From Marinobacterium iners (GTDB taxonomy: Bacteria > Pseudomonadota > Gammaproteobacteria > Pseudomonadales > Balneatricaceae), in contig NZ_CP022297.1 in assembly GCF_017310015.1 (NCBI RefSeq), forward strand, positions 496,001 through 560,000: DNA of 64,000 bases. Reading direction: 5' to 3'. The notes beneath the pieces are model-generated. The model ran no database searches, was not told the origin of the DNA, and saw nothing but the letters and a program-made list of their open reading frames with translations. Below, in pieces: positions 35,479 to 48,884 of this stretch; the first letter of the stretch is position 1; each line of letters starts with the position of its first letter. The translations under genes were made by a program, and so were the position numbers.

Positions 35479-38400
35479 TCTTCCTCCGCCTTGGGCGTGG
35501 CTGCCGTAGCCAGTTGAGTAAAGCGTAGCAGATAGTGCGGGCCACCGGCCTTTGGACCCGTACCGGACAGACCTTGCCCGCCGAACGGTTGTACGCCGAC
35601 GGTGGCGCCGACCTGGTTGCGGTTGATGTAGGTATTGCCGACGCGTGCACGCGACTCGATATGTGCTGCAGTACCTTCGTTACGACTGTGAATGCCGAGC
35701 GTGAGACCATAGCCGCAGTGGTTGATTTGATCGATCAGCCTGTCCAGGTCACGGGCTTTATAGCGTACCAGGTGCATGATCGGACCGAATTGCTCGCGGC
35801 CCAGTCGTTCGATGGAGTCGATCTCAAAAGCAGTGGGCGGTACGAAGGTGCCCTGATCCGCGTCTGCGTGCAGCGGCGTCTGAGCCAGCAGTTTGGCATG
35901 GCTCTGCATCTGATCGATATAGCTCAGCAACCCCTGCTGCGCTTCGGCATCAATGACAGGACCGACATCGGTGCGGTGCAAGCAGGGATTGCCGGTTTTC
36001 AGCTCGGCCATGGCACCCTGCAGCAGGTCGATGATGCGATCGGCGATATCGCTCTGTACACAGAGTACGCGCAGAGCCGAACAGCGCTGACCTGCCGATA
36101 CGAAAGCGGACTGCACGGCATCCTTCACCACCTGTTCGGGCAGTGACGTCGAGTCAATGATCATGGCATTTTGGCCGCCGGTCTCGGCAATCAGCGGGAC
36201 CGGTTCGGCATTGCATCCGGCCAGAGCGCGATTGATCAGCCGAGCGGTTTCGGTGGAACCGGTAAAGGCGACACCGGCGATGCGAGGATCGCTTGTCAGG
36301 GGGGCGCCGACCGTGGCGCCATCGCCGGGCAGCAGTTGAATGGCGCTGCCGGGGATACCGGCTTCAAGCATCAGTTCGATGGCACGGCTTGCGATCAGAC
36401 TGGTCTGTTCGGCGGGCTTGGCGATGACCGTGTTGCCGGCAGCCAGTGCAGCTGTAATCTGGCCGAGGAAAATGGCCAGCGGGAAGTTCCAGGGGCTGAT
36501 ACAGACAAACACACCCCGGCCGTTGCGGATCATTTGGCAGTGGCTGCCGTCGGCGAGGGTGCGCTCAAGAGGGGTGCTGAAGAGCTGGTCGGCCTGCAGG
36601 CTGTAATAGCGGCAGAAGTCCACCGCTTCACGCACTTCGTCAATCCCGTCCTGGATGGTTTTGCCCGCTTCCTGATGGCACAGGGCAACCAGCTCAGCCA
36701 GATGCTCTTCCAGCAAATCTCCCAGTCGCATCAATGCCTGTGTGCGGACCCCCACCGGGGTTTGTTGCCATGATTGAACGCCGTCCTGTGCGGCGGCAAT
36801 CGCCTGTTCTACGCAGGTGCTGTCGGCAAAGTATACCTGGCCGGCGCTGATGCGGTGATCATAGGGTGCTTTTACCTGAATTTCGGTGCCGGTCGTCAGG
36901 CGCTGGCCATTGATGATCGGCCCTCCCTGCCACTGGTGGTTGAGCCAACGTTGAATGTCGGCACTGAACGGTTGCCATTCAGCGGCAATATCGATGTTCG
37001 GGCCGCGTGAGTTCAGGCGCTTGTCACCGTAGATGTGACGTGGCAGCGGGATGCGTGGGTTATGCAGCGGATCACGCTTGTTCAGGGTCTGCCAGGGGTG
37101 CTCTACCAGATCGCTGATAGGGCAGCGAGCATCAACCAGTCGGTGTACGAATGAACTGTTGGCGCCGTTTTCCAGCAGGCGACGCACCAGATAGGGCAGC
37201 AGGTCTTTGTGATTGCCAACCGGTGCGTAGATGCGTACCGCAACACCAGCCTGTTCCAGTACTCGGTCATACAGAGCATCACCCATGCCATGCAAGCGCT
37301 GGAATTCGAACTGATTGTGCTGCGCTTCGGTCATGATGGCCGCAACGGTGTGTGCATTGTGGCTGGCAAACTGTGGCCAGATCAGGCCTTTGACGTGGTT
37401 GCTGAGCAGAAAGCGCGCGCAGGCCAAATAGGATACGTCGGTGGCCTCCTTGCGGGTGTAGACCGGGTAACCGTCAAGACCTTTCTGCTGGCACAGCTTG
37501 ATTTCAGAGTCCCAGTAGGCGCCCTTGACCAGGCGAAGCGGTATCAGGTCGCCTTGCTGTTTCGCCAGTGCGGCTAGCCAGACGAGCACCGGCAGCGCTC
37601 GCTTGGAGTAAGCCTGCACAACCAGTCCGAAGCCGCCCCAGCCCTGGCAGTCAGGATGTTGATACAGCTTCTGGAACAGTTCCAGCGACAGCTCAAGTCG
37701 GTCGGCCTCTTCGGCATCGATGGTGATCGCGACATCCAGTGCCCGTGCCTGACGAATCAGCTTGAGCACAGTCTCGAACAGTTGCTGCATAACCTGCTCT
37801 TCCTGGCCGGGCTCGTAGCGAGGGTGCAGGGCGGACAGTTTGATCGATACGCTGGGCTTGGGTCCCTTGGCTTTTTTGTCCTGATAGTTGCCGACAAAAT
37901 TGATGGCGTTGCTGTAATCGTTCAGGTATTTGGCTGCATCGGCTCGGGTCAGTGCCGCTTCGCCGAGCATGTCGAAGGAATAGGTGTAGCCCTTTTGGCG
38001 AAAGTCGCTGCCGCGTTTCATGGCTTCATCGATATCGCGGCCGAGTACGAACTGATGCCCCATGATCTTCATCGCCTGTTGCATGACCTTGCGGATCAGA
38101 GGCTCGCCGAGGCGATTGACCAGACGGTTGATGACACCGGACGGTGTGCCGTCTTCGCGTTCGTCCAGCGTTACGACCTTGCCGGTCAGCAACAGACCCC
38201 AAGTGGAAGCGTTGACCAGTACGGAGTCCGAATGCTTAAGGTGGCTTTTCCAGTCGGCGACACTGAGCTTGTCGCGGATCAGGGCGTCGGCTGTCTCGGC
38301 GTCAGGTACCCGCATCAGTGCTTCAGCCAGACACATCAACAGGATTCCTTCGCGGGTGTCCAGACTGTATTCCAGCAACAGGGCATCGATCATATGGATG

Positions 38401-38609
38401 GCGCCATCATCGGCACGCACCTGCTCAATCAGGCGGGTGGCGGTGGCTTCGGTGCTGCTGATCTGATCGCGGGTCGGCTCGGCGAGTGGCATCAGCTCAC
38501 GCAGCCATTGGCCCTCGTCGATGGCATAAAGCGGGGAGATCTGCGCCTGGAGCGTTTCCAATGGCTGCTCGATGTATCCCGGATGCAGGGCATCAATCGC
38601 TTTGAACAT
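35475..38609 (-). CDS. putA: PutA, proline dehydrogenase / P5C dehydrogenase (catalytic part)
   Basis: 1044 aa. It oxidises proline to glutamate in two steps, using FAD and then NAD+. There is no N-terminal ribbon-helix-helix, so it is unlikely to repress its own operon. An N-terminal helical arm is followed by the proline dehydrogenase barrel (about 180-480; KGPKPSVSIKLSALHPRYE, RLVKGAYWDSEIK). The P5C dehydrogenase follows (about 560-1020) with catalytic Glu in LIAETGGQNAMI and Cys in FVSAGQRCSALR. The C-terminal domain of long PutAs is on the separate ORF at 34774-35478. GAGG lies 9 nt before ATG 38609. An AraC regulator is just upstream. Confidence 0.95.
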   Translation of the reverse strand: MFKAIDALHPGYIEQPLETLQAQISPLYAIDEGQWLRELMPLAEPTRDQISSTEATATRLIEQVRADDGAIHMIDALLLEYSLDTREGILLMCLAEALMRVPDAETADALIRDKLSVADWKSHLKHSDSVLVNASTWGLLLTGKVVTLDEREDGTPSGVINRLVNRLGEPLIRKVMQQAMKIMGHQFVLGRDIDEAMKRGSDFRQKGYTYSFDMLGEAALTRADAAKYLNDYSNAINFVGNYQDKKAKGPKPSVSIKLSALHPRYEPGQEEQVMQQLFETVLKLIRQARALDVAITIDAEEADRLELSLELFQKLYQHPDCQGWGGFGLVVQAYSKRALPVLVWLAALAKQQGDLIPLRLVKGAYWDSEIKLCQQKGLDGYPVYTRKEATDVSYLACARFLLSNHVKGLIWPQFASHNAHTVAAIMTEAQHNQFEFQRLHGMGDALYDRVLEQAGVAVRIYAPVGNHKDLLPYLVRRLLENGANSSFVHRLVDARCPISDLVEHPWQTLNKRDPLHNPRIPLPRHIYGDKRLNSRGPNIDIAAEWQPFSADIQRWLNHQWQGGPIINGQRLTTGTEIQVKAPYDHRISAGQVYFADSTCVEQAIAAAQDGVQSWQQTPVGVRTQALMRLGDLLEEHLAELVALCHQEAGKTIQDGIDEVREAVDFCRYYSLQADQLFSTPLERTLADGSHCQMIRNGRGVFVCISPWNFPLAIFLGQITAALAAGNTVIAKPAEQTSLIASRAIELMLEAGIPGSAIQLLPGDGATVGAPLTSDPRIAGVAFTGSTETARLINRALAGCNAEPVPLIAETGGQNAMIIDSTSLPEQVVKDAVQSAFVSAGQRCSALRVLCVQSDIADRIIDLLQGAMAELKTGNPCLHRTDVGPVIDAEAQQGLLSYIDQMQSHAKLLAQTPLHADADQGTFVPPTAFEIDSIERLGREQFGPIMHLVRYKARDLDRLIDQINHCGYGLTLGIHSRNEGTAAHIESRARVGNTYINRNQVGATVGVQPFGGQGLSGTGPKAGGPHYLLRFTQLATAATPKAEEE

Positions 38610-38749
38610 AGACTTTTCCTCAACTCTTCTCCGCTGATGGCGGGCTGCAACACGCAGGCCGTATCGTCAGTCGCGGCCGTTCAAGAGGGCAGGATTACCC
38701 ACTCGAACTGCATTTAATAACAGGCTGTGCGGAGAGGTCTTGTCTGAAT

Positions 38750-39550
38750 CTATGCTTGTTTTGCCAAATCCTCCGGCAGAGCCTGGCCGTGTTGGCGCCG
38801 ATAATGCGCCGGTGAAATCTGGAAGCGCTGGCTGAATGCGCGAGTCAACGCGCTCTGGCTGCAAAACCCGAAACGCCCTGCAAGTTGTGCAATGGGTGCC
38901 GCGGAGTTTTCCAGGGCGCTGCGCACAGCTCGCAGCCTGTACTCGCTGACGTATTCCTGCGGTGTGCGACCTGTTTCAGTTTTGAAGCGGGCAAAAAACT
39001 GGCTGCTGCTGAGACAAAACAGGCCTGCCAATTCGGCTACGCTGATGCGCCTTTCAATATGCAGTTCAAGGTAATCATCCAGCAGCTCAAGGTTGAGTCG
39101 TCCCGCCATGCCGCGAGGCTGTGGCAGAGGAAGGTATTCCAGCTGACGCTGCAATGAGCACAGCAGTGTGTTGCTGCAGGCTTCAAGCAGCAGCGAGTCT
39201 TCGGGGCTGCTTTCTACCTCGCGGCTGAGGGTGCGCAAGAGCAACTGCAATTGCGGTGGGCAGTTGAAGTAGCGTGCACTGCGGAACAGCTGCTCGACAC
39301 GCTCCTGCTGCTGACGGTCTTCACTGTATGCCGGCAGATTGACGACCAGAATGCGGTTGTCGCCCAGTCCGCTGAAAATATGCTCGGTCGAGCAGGGAAC
39401 CAGGCAGCCATGGCCGATGCTGACTTCTCGGCTGTGGCCTACCAGCTCAAATTCCGTTTCGCCTTCAAGCCCAAAAACCAGTTGGTGGTAATGATGGTCG
39501 TGTTGGTCTGCCGAACTGGGCAGGCTGATCAGTTGTGTCGATCGGTTCAT
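38750..39550 (-). CDS. AraC-family regulator, probable put activator
   Basis: 266 aa from ATG 39550; an upstream ATG at 39595 would give 281 aa. Neither has a clear ribosome site. An N-terminal cupin-like sensing domain (His-rich DQHDHHYHQ near 13-21) is followed by two AraC helix-turn-helices at the C-terminal end (RISVAELAGLFCLSSSQFFARF and APIAQLAGRFGFCSQSALTRAF). It lies upstream of putA on the same strand, 140 nt from the putA start. AraC regulators that activate putA/putP with proline are known in Pseudomonas; the same role here is inferred from position. Confidence 0.85.
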   Translation of the reverse strand: MNRSTQLISLPSSADQHDHHYHQLVFGLEGETEFELVGHSREVSIGHGCLVPCSTEHIFSGLGDNRILVVNLPAYSEDRQQQERVEQLFRSARYFNCPPQLQLLLRTLSREVESSPEDSLLLEACSNTLLCSLQRQLEYLPLPQPRGMAGRLNLELLDDYLELHIERRISVAELAGLFCLSSSQFFARFKTETGRTPQEYVSEYRLRAVRSALENSAAPIAQLAGRFGFCSQSALTRAFSQRFQISPAHYRRQHGQALPEDLAKQA

Positions 39551-39710
39551 GTGAGTGCCGTCATTGCCGTGGTCAATGGAGTATGGGTTAACCATAGACC
39601 AGTTATTGTCCGGTGCAATTGGATGGATGTGATCAGGTCCATGCGCATTTGTGCCTTTTAACGGTTACAATAGGCCCCTTGAATTAACTGCGAACAGGAT
39701 TGAGAGCGCG

Positions 39711-40775
39711 ATGGCTGAACTGAAAAATGATCGCTTCCTGCGGGCGCTGCTGCGTGAGCCGGTCGATGTGACACCGGTCTGGATGATGCGACAGGCAGGG
39801 CGATATCTGCCGGAATACCGTGCCACCCGGGCGCAGGCCGGAGACTTTCTGAGTCTGTGCAAAAATCGTGAGCTGGCCTGTGAAGTGACACTGCAGCCGT
39901 TGGAGCGTTACGATCTGGATGCGGCCATCCTGTTTTCCGATATCCTCACTATCCCCGATGCCATGGGTCTGGGGCTCTACTTTGAGCAGGGTGAAGGCCC
40001 GCGTTTCAAGAAGATCATCCGAACCGAGAAGGATGTGGCCGAGCTGCCGATCCCCGATGCCGCCACCGATCTGGACTACGTCATGGCAGCCGTGAAAGAG
40101 ATTCGTGGCGCTCTGTCCGGTCGTGTACCGCTGATCGGTTTTTCCGGCAGCCCCTGGACGCTGGCGACTTACATGGTTGAGGGCGGTTCCAGCAAGGATT
40201 TCCGCCATATCAAGCAGATGATGTATGCCACGCCCGAGGTGATGCATGCGCTGCTGGACAAGCTGGCGCAGTCGGTAACTACCTACTTGAATGAGCAGAT
40301 CCGCAGTGGCGCTCAGGCGGTACAGATCTTCGATACCTGGGGTGGTGTGCTCAGCGGCCCCATGTATCAGGAATTTTCGCTCAAATACATGAAGCAGATC
40401 GTTGATGGCCTGATTCGTGAACACGAAGGCCGTCGTGTGCCGGTGATTCTATTCACCAAAAATGGCGGGCAGTGGCTTGAAGTGATGGCCGAAGCAGGTG
40501 CCGATGCTTTGGGCCTGGATTGGACCACCAATATCGATGATGCCCGTCGCCGCGTTGGTGACCGTATTGCGCTGCAGGGCAATATGGACCCAAGCGTGCT
40601 GTATGCGCCGGCTGATCGTATTCGCGCCGAGGTGGCGGATATTTTGCAGCGCTTTGGTTCTGGCAATGGTCATGTGTTCAACCTGGGGCACGGCATTCAT
40701 CAGTTTGTTGATCCGGAAAGTGCCAAGGTGTTTGTGGATGCGGTGCACGAGTTGAGTGCCCAGTATCACCGCTAA
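39711..40775 (+). CDS. hemE: HemE, uroporphyrinogen decarboxylase
   Basis: 354 aa, the usual size. It decarboxylates uroporphyrinogen III to coproporphyrinogen III in haem synthesis. The family signature PVWMMRQAGRYLPEYR (about 22-37) is intact and GFSGSPWTLATYMVEGGSS (about 143-161) follows. The start at 39711 gives the usual N-terminus MAELKNDRFLRALL. It is divergent from the AraC gene. Confidence 0.97.
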   Translation: MAELKNDRFLRALLREPVDVTPVWMMRQAGRYLPEYRATRAQAGDFLSLCKNRELACEVTLQPLERYDLDAAILFSDILTIPDAMGLGLYFEQGEGPRFKKIIRTEKDVAELPIPDAATDLDYVMAAVKEIRGALSGRVPLIGFSGSPWTLATYMVEGGSSKDFRHIKQMMYATPEVMHALLDKLAQSVTTYLNEQIRSGAQAVQIFDTWGGVLSGPMYQEFSLKYMKQIVDGLIREHEGRRVPVILFTKNGGQWLEVMAEAGADALGLDWTTNIDDARRRVGDRIALQGNMDPSVLYAPADRIRAEVADILQRFGSGNGHVFNLGHGIHQFVDPESAKVFVDAVHELSAQYHR

Positions 40776-40800
40776 CCCACCTCCCTGTTGTGCGAGTCTG

Positions 40801-40831
40801 ACAGGCAGCGGTGTGATACACCGTTGCCTGT
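40801..40831. repeat. 14-bp hairpin between hemE and carbonic anhydrase
   Basis: ACAGGCAGCGGTGT (40801-40814) and ACACCGTTGCCTGT (40818-40831) pair over 14 bp with one G-T pair and a 3-nt loop. It ends 24 nt before the carbonic anhydrase ATG and has no T-run. It might end the hemE mRNA or affect translation of the next gene. Confidence 0.55.
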
Positions 40832-40855
40832 GTTGTATCTGCGGATTGAAAAAAC

Positions 40856-41518
40856 ATGAAGAAACTGTCGACGCTTTTTACCAATAACCGCAACTGGTCT
40901 GATCGCATCCGGGAGCAGGACCCTCAGTTCTTTCCCACGCTGGCCAGTCAGCAAGCGCCCGAGTACCTCTGGATCGGCTGCTCCGACAGTCGTGTTCCGG
41001 CCAACGAGATCGTTGATCTGTTGCCCGGCGAGCTGTTTGTTCACCGTAATGTCTCCAATATCGTGGTGCATACCGACATGAATTGCCTGTCTGTGCTGCA
41101 GTACGCAGTGGAGGTACTGAAGGTGAAGCATGTAATGGTGGTGGGGCACTATGGTTGTGGTGGTGTGCGCGCCGCGATGGAGCAGCGGCCACATGGTCTG
41201 ATTGACAACTGGCTGCGCAATATTCGCGATGTGTACTACAAGCACCGTGCGCTGGTCGGTGTCTGGAAGGATACGCCGCAGCAGATCGATCAGTTGTGCG
41301 AGCTGAACGTGATTGAGCAGGCCTATAACGTCTGTAACACTACTGTGGTGCAGGATGCATGGAATCGTGGTCAGGAGCTGAGTGTGCATGGCTGGATTTA
41401 CAGCCTTAAGAACGGTCGCCTGACCGATCTTGAATTTTGCGCCGAGGGGTCTGAAAGTGCCCAGAGTGAGTTGCAGGGAGCACAGAACAGGATCGAAGCG
41501 GCCCGCGCCTTCAGCTGA
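40856..41518 (+). CDS. can: Beta-carbonic anhydrase
   Basis: 220 aa. It interconverts CO2 and bicarbonate. Zinc and active-site residues are visible: Cys42 and Asp44 in CSDSRVPANE, and His98/Cys101 in GHYGCGGVRAAM. FVHRNVSNIV near 61-70 is typical of the Can clade. It follows hemE by 80 nt. Its last 8 nt overlap the 3' end of the convergent yeiH-like gene. Confidence 0.96.
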   Translation: MKKLSTLFTNNRNWSDRIREQDPQFFPTLASQQAPEYLWIGCSDSRVPANEIVDLLPGELFVHRNVSNIVVHTDMNCLSVLQYAVEVLKVKHVMVVGHYGCGGVRAAMEQRPHGLIDNWLRNIRDVYYKHRALVGVWKDTPQQIDQLCELNVIEQAYNVCNTTVVQDAWNRGQELSVHGWIYSLKNGRLTDLEFCAEGSESAQSELQGAQNRIEAARAFS

Positions 41519-42539
41519 TCAACAGCGTCAGCAGGGCACCCCCTGTCAGCAGCAACACAAACAGCAGAGCGCCCAGCGCCAGTGGGCGCCAGCCGGCAGC
41601 CCGAATCGCACTGATCCGGGTTGCAAATCCCAGAGCGGTCATCGCCATCCCCAGCAGCAGCTGGTCCAGCTGGTGGAGCCATGTCAGTATGGCGGCTGGT
41701 ATCAGCTCAAGACTGTTCACCAGCGGCAGCAGCATGAAAACCAGCGCAAACCAGGGGATGGTCAGGCTCGGTGTTTCGCTGTTCTCTGTCCGATGCTGAA
41801 ACAGACGACTCAGAACCAGCAGAACCGGTACCAGCAGCATCACACGCATCAGCTTGGTAACCACAGCCGTGTGAGCGCCATCCGCAGGTAACGTAGCGGC
41901 TATGGCGGTAACCTGTGCGACCTCATGTGTAGTGGCCCCAACAAGGCGGCCAAAGTCCCGTGCCGAACCATCAAGCAGCGTCATTACCCAGGTTTGTGTA
42001 AACAGCCAGGGGTACAGCAGCATGGCCGCTGACCCAAACAATACAACCGTTGCAATGGCGACAGGTACGGCCTGGTTGCGCGCGCGCAGGGCTGGCGCCG
42101 TGGCCAGAACGGCAGCAGCACCACAAATGGCGCTGCCGGCGCCGATCAGCAGGGCTGTCGGTACGTCGAGTCGAAACCAGCGCACCCCGGCCCAGGCCGC
42201 CGTGAGCAGGATGGTCGTGACCACAATTGCATCAATCAGCAGAGCCCCCCAACCGGCAGTGCTGAGGTCATCCAGGCTGATGCGCAGTCCATAGAGGATA
42301 ATGCCAGCTCGCAGCAGGTAGTGACGGGAAAATTGCAGGCCGCGTTCGGCCTGCTGGGTGAAATCCGAACGGCTGCAGTGGCCTGCTGCCATACCCAGTA
42401 ACATGGCCAGTGTCAGTGGACCCAGCAGGGGGAATATTGGCAGCGGCATTTGGACCAGCGACAGGGCGGTCAATGTTAGAAAAAAGGCCAGTGCCAGGCC
42501 TGTAAATAGATAATGTCGACTGAGCAGAGTAACAAACAT
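41511..42539 (-). CDS. yeiH: YeiH/UPF0324 family membrane transporter
   Basis: 342 aa with about ten hydrophobic helices, Ala/Leu-rich. Conserved family segments GIILYGLRISLDDL (about 75-88) and GATTHEVAQVTAIA (about 200-213) identify the YeiH/UPF0324 family, annotated as putative sulfate or anion exporters without firm proof. It is divergent from a LysR gene, the same pairing as yeiH/yeiE in Escherichia coli, so that regulator probably controls it. Confidence 0.9.
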   Translation of the reverse strand: MFVTLLSRHYLFTGLALAFFLTLTALSLVQMPLPIFPLLGPLTLAMLLGMAAGHCSRSDFTQQAERGLQFSRHYLLRAGIILYGLRISLDDLSTAGWGALLIDAIVVTTILLTAAWAGVRWFRLDVPTALLIGAGSAICGAAAVLATAPALRARNQAVPVAIATVVLFGSAAMLLYPWLFTQTWVMTLLDGSARDFGRLVGATTHEVAQVTAIAATLPADGAHTAVVTKLMRVMLLVPVLLVLSRLFQHRTENSETPSLTIPWFALVFMLLPLVNSLELIPAAILTWLHQLDQLLLGMAMTALGFATRISAIRAAGWRPLALGALLFVLLLTGGALLTLLIS

Positions 42540-42641
42540 GGCAGCGAGACCTCTTGGCTGGGCTGGCTACCTTATAGAGCTGCAATGTATTAGTAAAAGG
42601 AGTAATTTATATAATATCTACCATAAAAATAGGTAAAAAAG

Positions 42642-43496
42642 ATGATCTCTCTTCGCCAGCTGGAAATTTTCCTGGCCATTGCTGCCAAGGGATCAACTAC
42701 GCAAGCTGCGGCGCAGGTGGCGCTGTCACAGTCAGCCATCAGTAATGCGCTGGCCGAGCTGGAGCAGCGCCTGGGTGTGCGGCTGTTTGACCGTGTCGGC
42801 AAGCGATTGGTACTGAATGAGGCGGGCCGACGACTGCAGCCAAGGGCACAGTTGCTGATGGCGCAGGCATGTGAGCTGGATGAGTTGTTTTCCAGTACTC
42901 AGGGGCGGCTGGCAGTCGGAGCCAGTACCACTATCGGCAACTACATGCTGCCGCAATTATTGGGGCGGGGTGGTGTTGAGCAACCCTGTCGTCGAGTTGA
43001 GGTCGCTAACACCGAAGTGATTGCAGGACGTGTGGCGCGTTGTGAGCTGGATATTGGGTTGGTGGAAGGACAGGCGCGGCATCCAGATCTGGAGCTGACC
43101 CATTGGCAGGATGATGAGATGGTTGTGGTGGCATCGGCCGCTGGCGGTTGGACTGAAGCCGCTGTGACGCTGGAGCAGATGCCCTGGATCATGCGAGAAA
43201 AAGGCTCGGGCACGCGCAGTGTGGTAGAGGGGGAGTTCCCTGAACTCACGGCAAGCAGTGTCAGGCTGGAGCTGGGGAGCTCCGAGGCGATTCATCACGC
43301 CGTACTGGCTGGTTTGGGTGTAAGCTGTCTATCGCTGCAGGTGGTGGGACGTTCGCTTCAAAGTGGCGAGCTGGTGAGGCTGGTTCCGCAGCGCAGTATC
43401 CGTCGGCCACTGTATATTCTGCGCCATCGGCAGCGGCCGGATACGGCAGCGACGGCTGCATTCATGCAGTTGATAGGTCGGCAGGCAGGGCTGTAA
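42642..43496 (+). CDS. LysR-family regulator, YeiE/CysB-like partner of yeiH
   Basis: 284 aa. N-terminal winged helix (about 2-60) with ATQAAAQVALSQSAISNALAELE-type helix-turn-helix, then a substrate-binding domain (about 88-280). It is divergent from yeiH across 102 nt that is markedly AT-rich, the likely operator. By analogy with YeiE it would sense a small metabolite such as sulfite, but the ligand cannot be read from sequence. Confidence 0.88.
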   Translation: MISLRQLEIFLAIAAKGSTTQAAAQVALSQSAISNALAELEQRLGVRLFDRVGKRLVLNEAGRRLQPRAQLLMAQACELDELFSSTQGRLAVGASTTIGNYMLPQLLGRGGVEQPCRRVEVANTEVIAGRVARCELDIGLVEGQARHPDLELTHWQDDEMVVVASAAGGWTEAAVTLEQMPWIMREKGSGTRSVVEGEFPELTASSVRLELGSSEAIHHAVLAGLGVSCLSLQVVGRSLQSGELVRLVPQRSIRRPLYILRHRQRPDTAATAAFMQLIGRQAGL

Positions 43497-43501
43497 ACGA
43501 A

Positions 43502-43529
43502 AAAGGCCTGCATTTGCATGCAGGCCTTT
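43502..43529. terminator. Bidirectional terminator between LysR gene and tRNA-Phe
   Basis: AAAGGCCTGCAT-TTGC-ATGCAGGCCTTT, a perfect 12-bp stem with a 4-nt loop. The plus strand has TTT, and the minus strand has TTTTTCG after the stem, so it can end both the LysR gene and tRNA-Phe. Confidence 0.88.
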
Positions 43530-43536
43530 CGGAATT

Positions 43537-43612
43537 TGGTGCCCAGAGACGGAATCGAACCGCCGACACGGGGATTTTCAATCCCCTGCTCTACCGACTG
43601 AGCTATCTGGGC
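43537..43612 (-). tRNA. tRNA-Phe(GAA)
   Basis: 76 nt on the minus strand with encoded CCA. The acceptor stem GCCCAGA/TCTGGGC pairs fully. The anticodon stem GGGGA/TCCCC carries the loop TTGAAAA, giving anticodon GAA. The T-loop has GGTTCGATTCC. A sigma-70-like promoter lies upstream and a terminator downstream, so it is a single-gene unit. Confidence 0.97.
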
Positions 43613-43626
43613 TAGAAGAGGCGCCT

Positions 43627-43655
43627 ATTCAACCAGTCTGTAACTGACGCGTCAA
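43627..43655 (-). promoter_or_regulatory. Sigma-70 promoter of tRNA-Phe
   Basis: On the minus strand TTGACG, 17 nt, TTGAAT, then a GC-rich AGGCGCC discriminator typical of stringently controlled stable-RNA promoters. It lies 15 nt before the tRNA 5' end. Confidence 0.7.
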
Positions 43656-43852
43656 GTATCTTGCTGATTTTTATTCACAAAAGTGTCGGCTCACGATTGG
43701 GGGGCAGGGCAGGTCTGCTCCTGTTCGTTGTGATTCGGACCCGCCACACAGGCCCTCTAAGGGGCTTTTCGCGTGGACTCCAGAGCGCTGATCGTCTAGA
43801 ATACTGGCGTTTAACCTGCTACGAATGCAGGCGGAACACAGCCAGACATATG

Positions 43853-43889
43853 AAAGCGAGGTAAACATCGTGTTTTGCCTCGCTTTTTT
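43853..43889 (+). terminator. Terminator-like hairpin in the carA leader (possible attenuator)
   Basis: AAAGCGAGGTAAA (43853-43865) pairs with TTTTGCCTCGCTTT (43874-43886 region) over about 13 bp with one G-T pair, then TTTTTT to 43889. It sits 55 nt before the carA start on the same strand. The upstream LysR gene already ends at its own terminator, so this structure most simply acts on transcripts that start in the carA promoter region. A very short frame, ATG-AAA-GCG-AGG-TAA (43850-43864), overlaps its 5' arm. Pyrimidine- or arginine-linked attenuation of carAB is inference. Confidence 0.75.
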
Positions 43890-43944
43890 GCACGTATCCT
43901 ATCCAACTGTCCAGATTATGCAGCGCATGCGCGGGGAGGTTCAA

Positions 43945-45084
<1,140 letters not shown>

Positions 45085-45134
45085 ATCCGCCCTGACAAGT
45101 CAGTGACAGCAACAGAGACGACCGGTTAAGACAG

Positions 45135-48355
<3,221 letters not shown>

Positions 48356-48359
<4 letters not shown>

Positions 48360-48832
48360 AACGGGTTCCGATGACGGTTGCCGGTGAAAAAAAACTGCGT
48401 GAAGAGCTGGCCGACCTCAAGTCGGTCCAGCGTCCCGCGGTGATTGCGGCCATCGCTGAAGCGCGTGAACATGGCGACCTGAAAGAAAATGCCGAGTACC
48501 ACGCCGCCCGCGAGCAGCAGGGCTTCATAGAAGGTCGCATCCGTGAGCTTGAGTACAAATTGTCTCAGGCTCAGGTGATTGATGTTACGGCCATTCCGCA
48601 TACAGGTAAGGTGATTTTCGGCACCACCGTGGGGCTGATTAATATCGAAACCGAAGAGGAAGTGCGTTACCAGATTGTAGGTGACGACGAAGCCAGCATC
48701 AGGGATGGCAAGATTTCGGTCAACTCACCCATCGCGCGAGCGCTGGTGGGTAAAATGGAGGGGGATATTGCAGCTGTGCAGACCCCTTCCAGCATGATCG
48801 AGTATGAAATTGCAGCGGTAGAGCATATCTAG
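48356..48832 (+). CDS. greA: GreA, transcript cleavage factor
   Basis: 158 aa. GreA rescues backtracked RNA polymerase. The N-terminal coiled coil carries the acidic tip EAREHGDLKENAEYHAAREQ (about 36-55), with the two catalytic acids in the first part. The C-terminal globular domain is FKBP-like. It overlaps carB by ATGA. A strong bidirectional terminator follows. Confidence 0.97.
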
Positions 48833-48843
48833 TCAGCTGAAAT

Positions 48844-48875
48844 AAAAAAACCGCCGGGTGTCGGCGGTTTTTTTT
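48844..48875. terminator. Bidirectional terminator between greA and yhbY
   Basis: A-tract, CCGCCG, GGTGT loop, CGGCGG, T-tract of 8. It works on both strands: T-run after greA and A-tract (T-run on minus) after yhbY. Confidence 0.93.
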
Positions 48876-48884
48876 GGCTGCGGT

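Noticed and set aside
37656..38717. 353-codon plus-strand frame opposite putA
   Set aside because: Inside the proline dehydrogenase coding region on the other strand; no homology seen.
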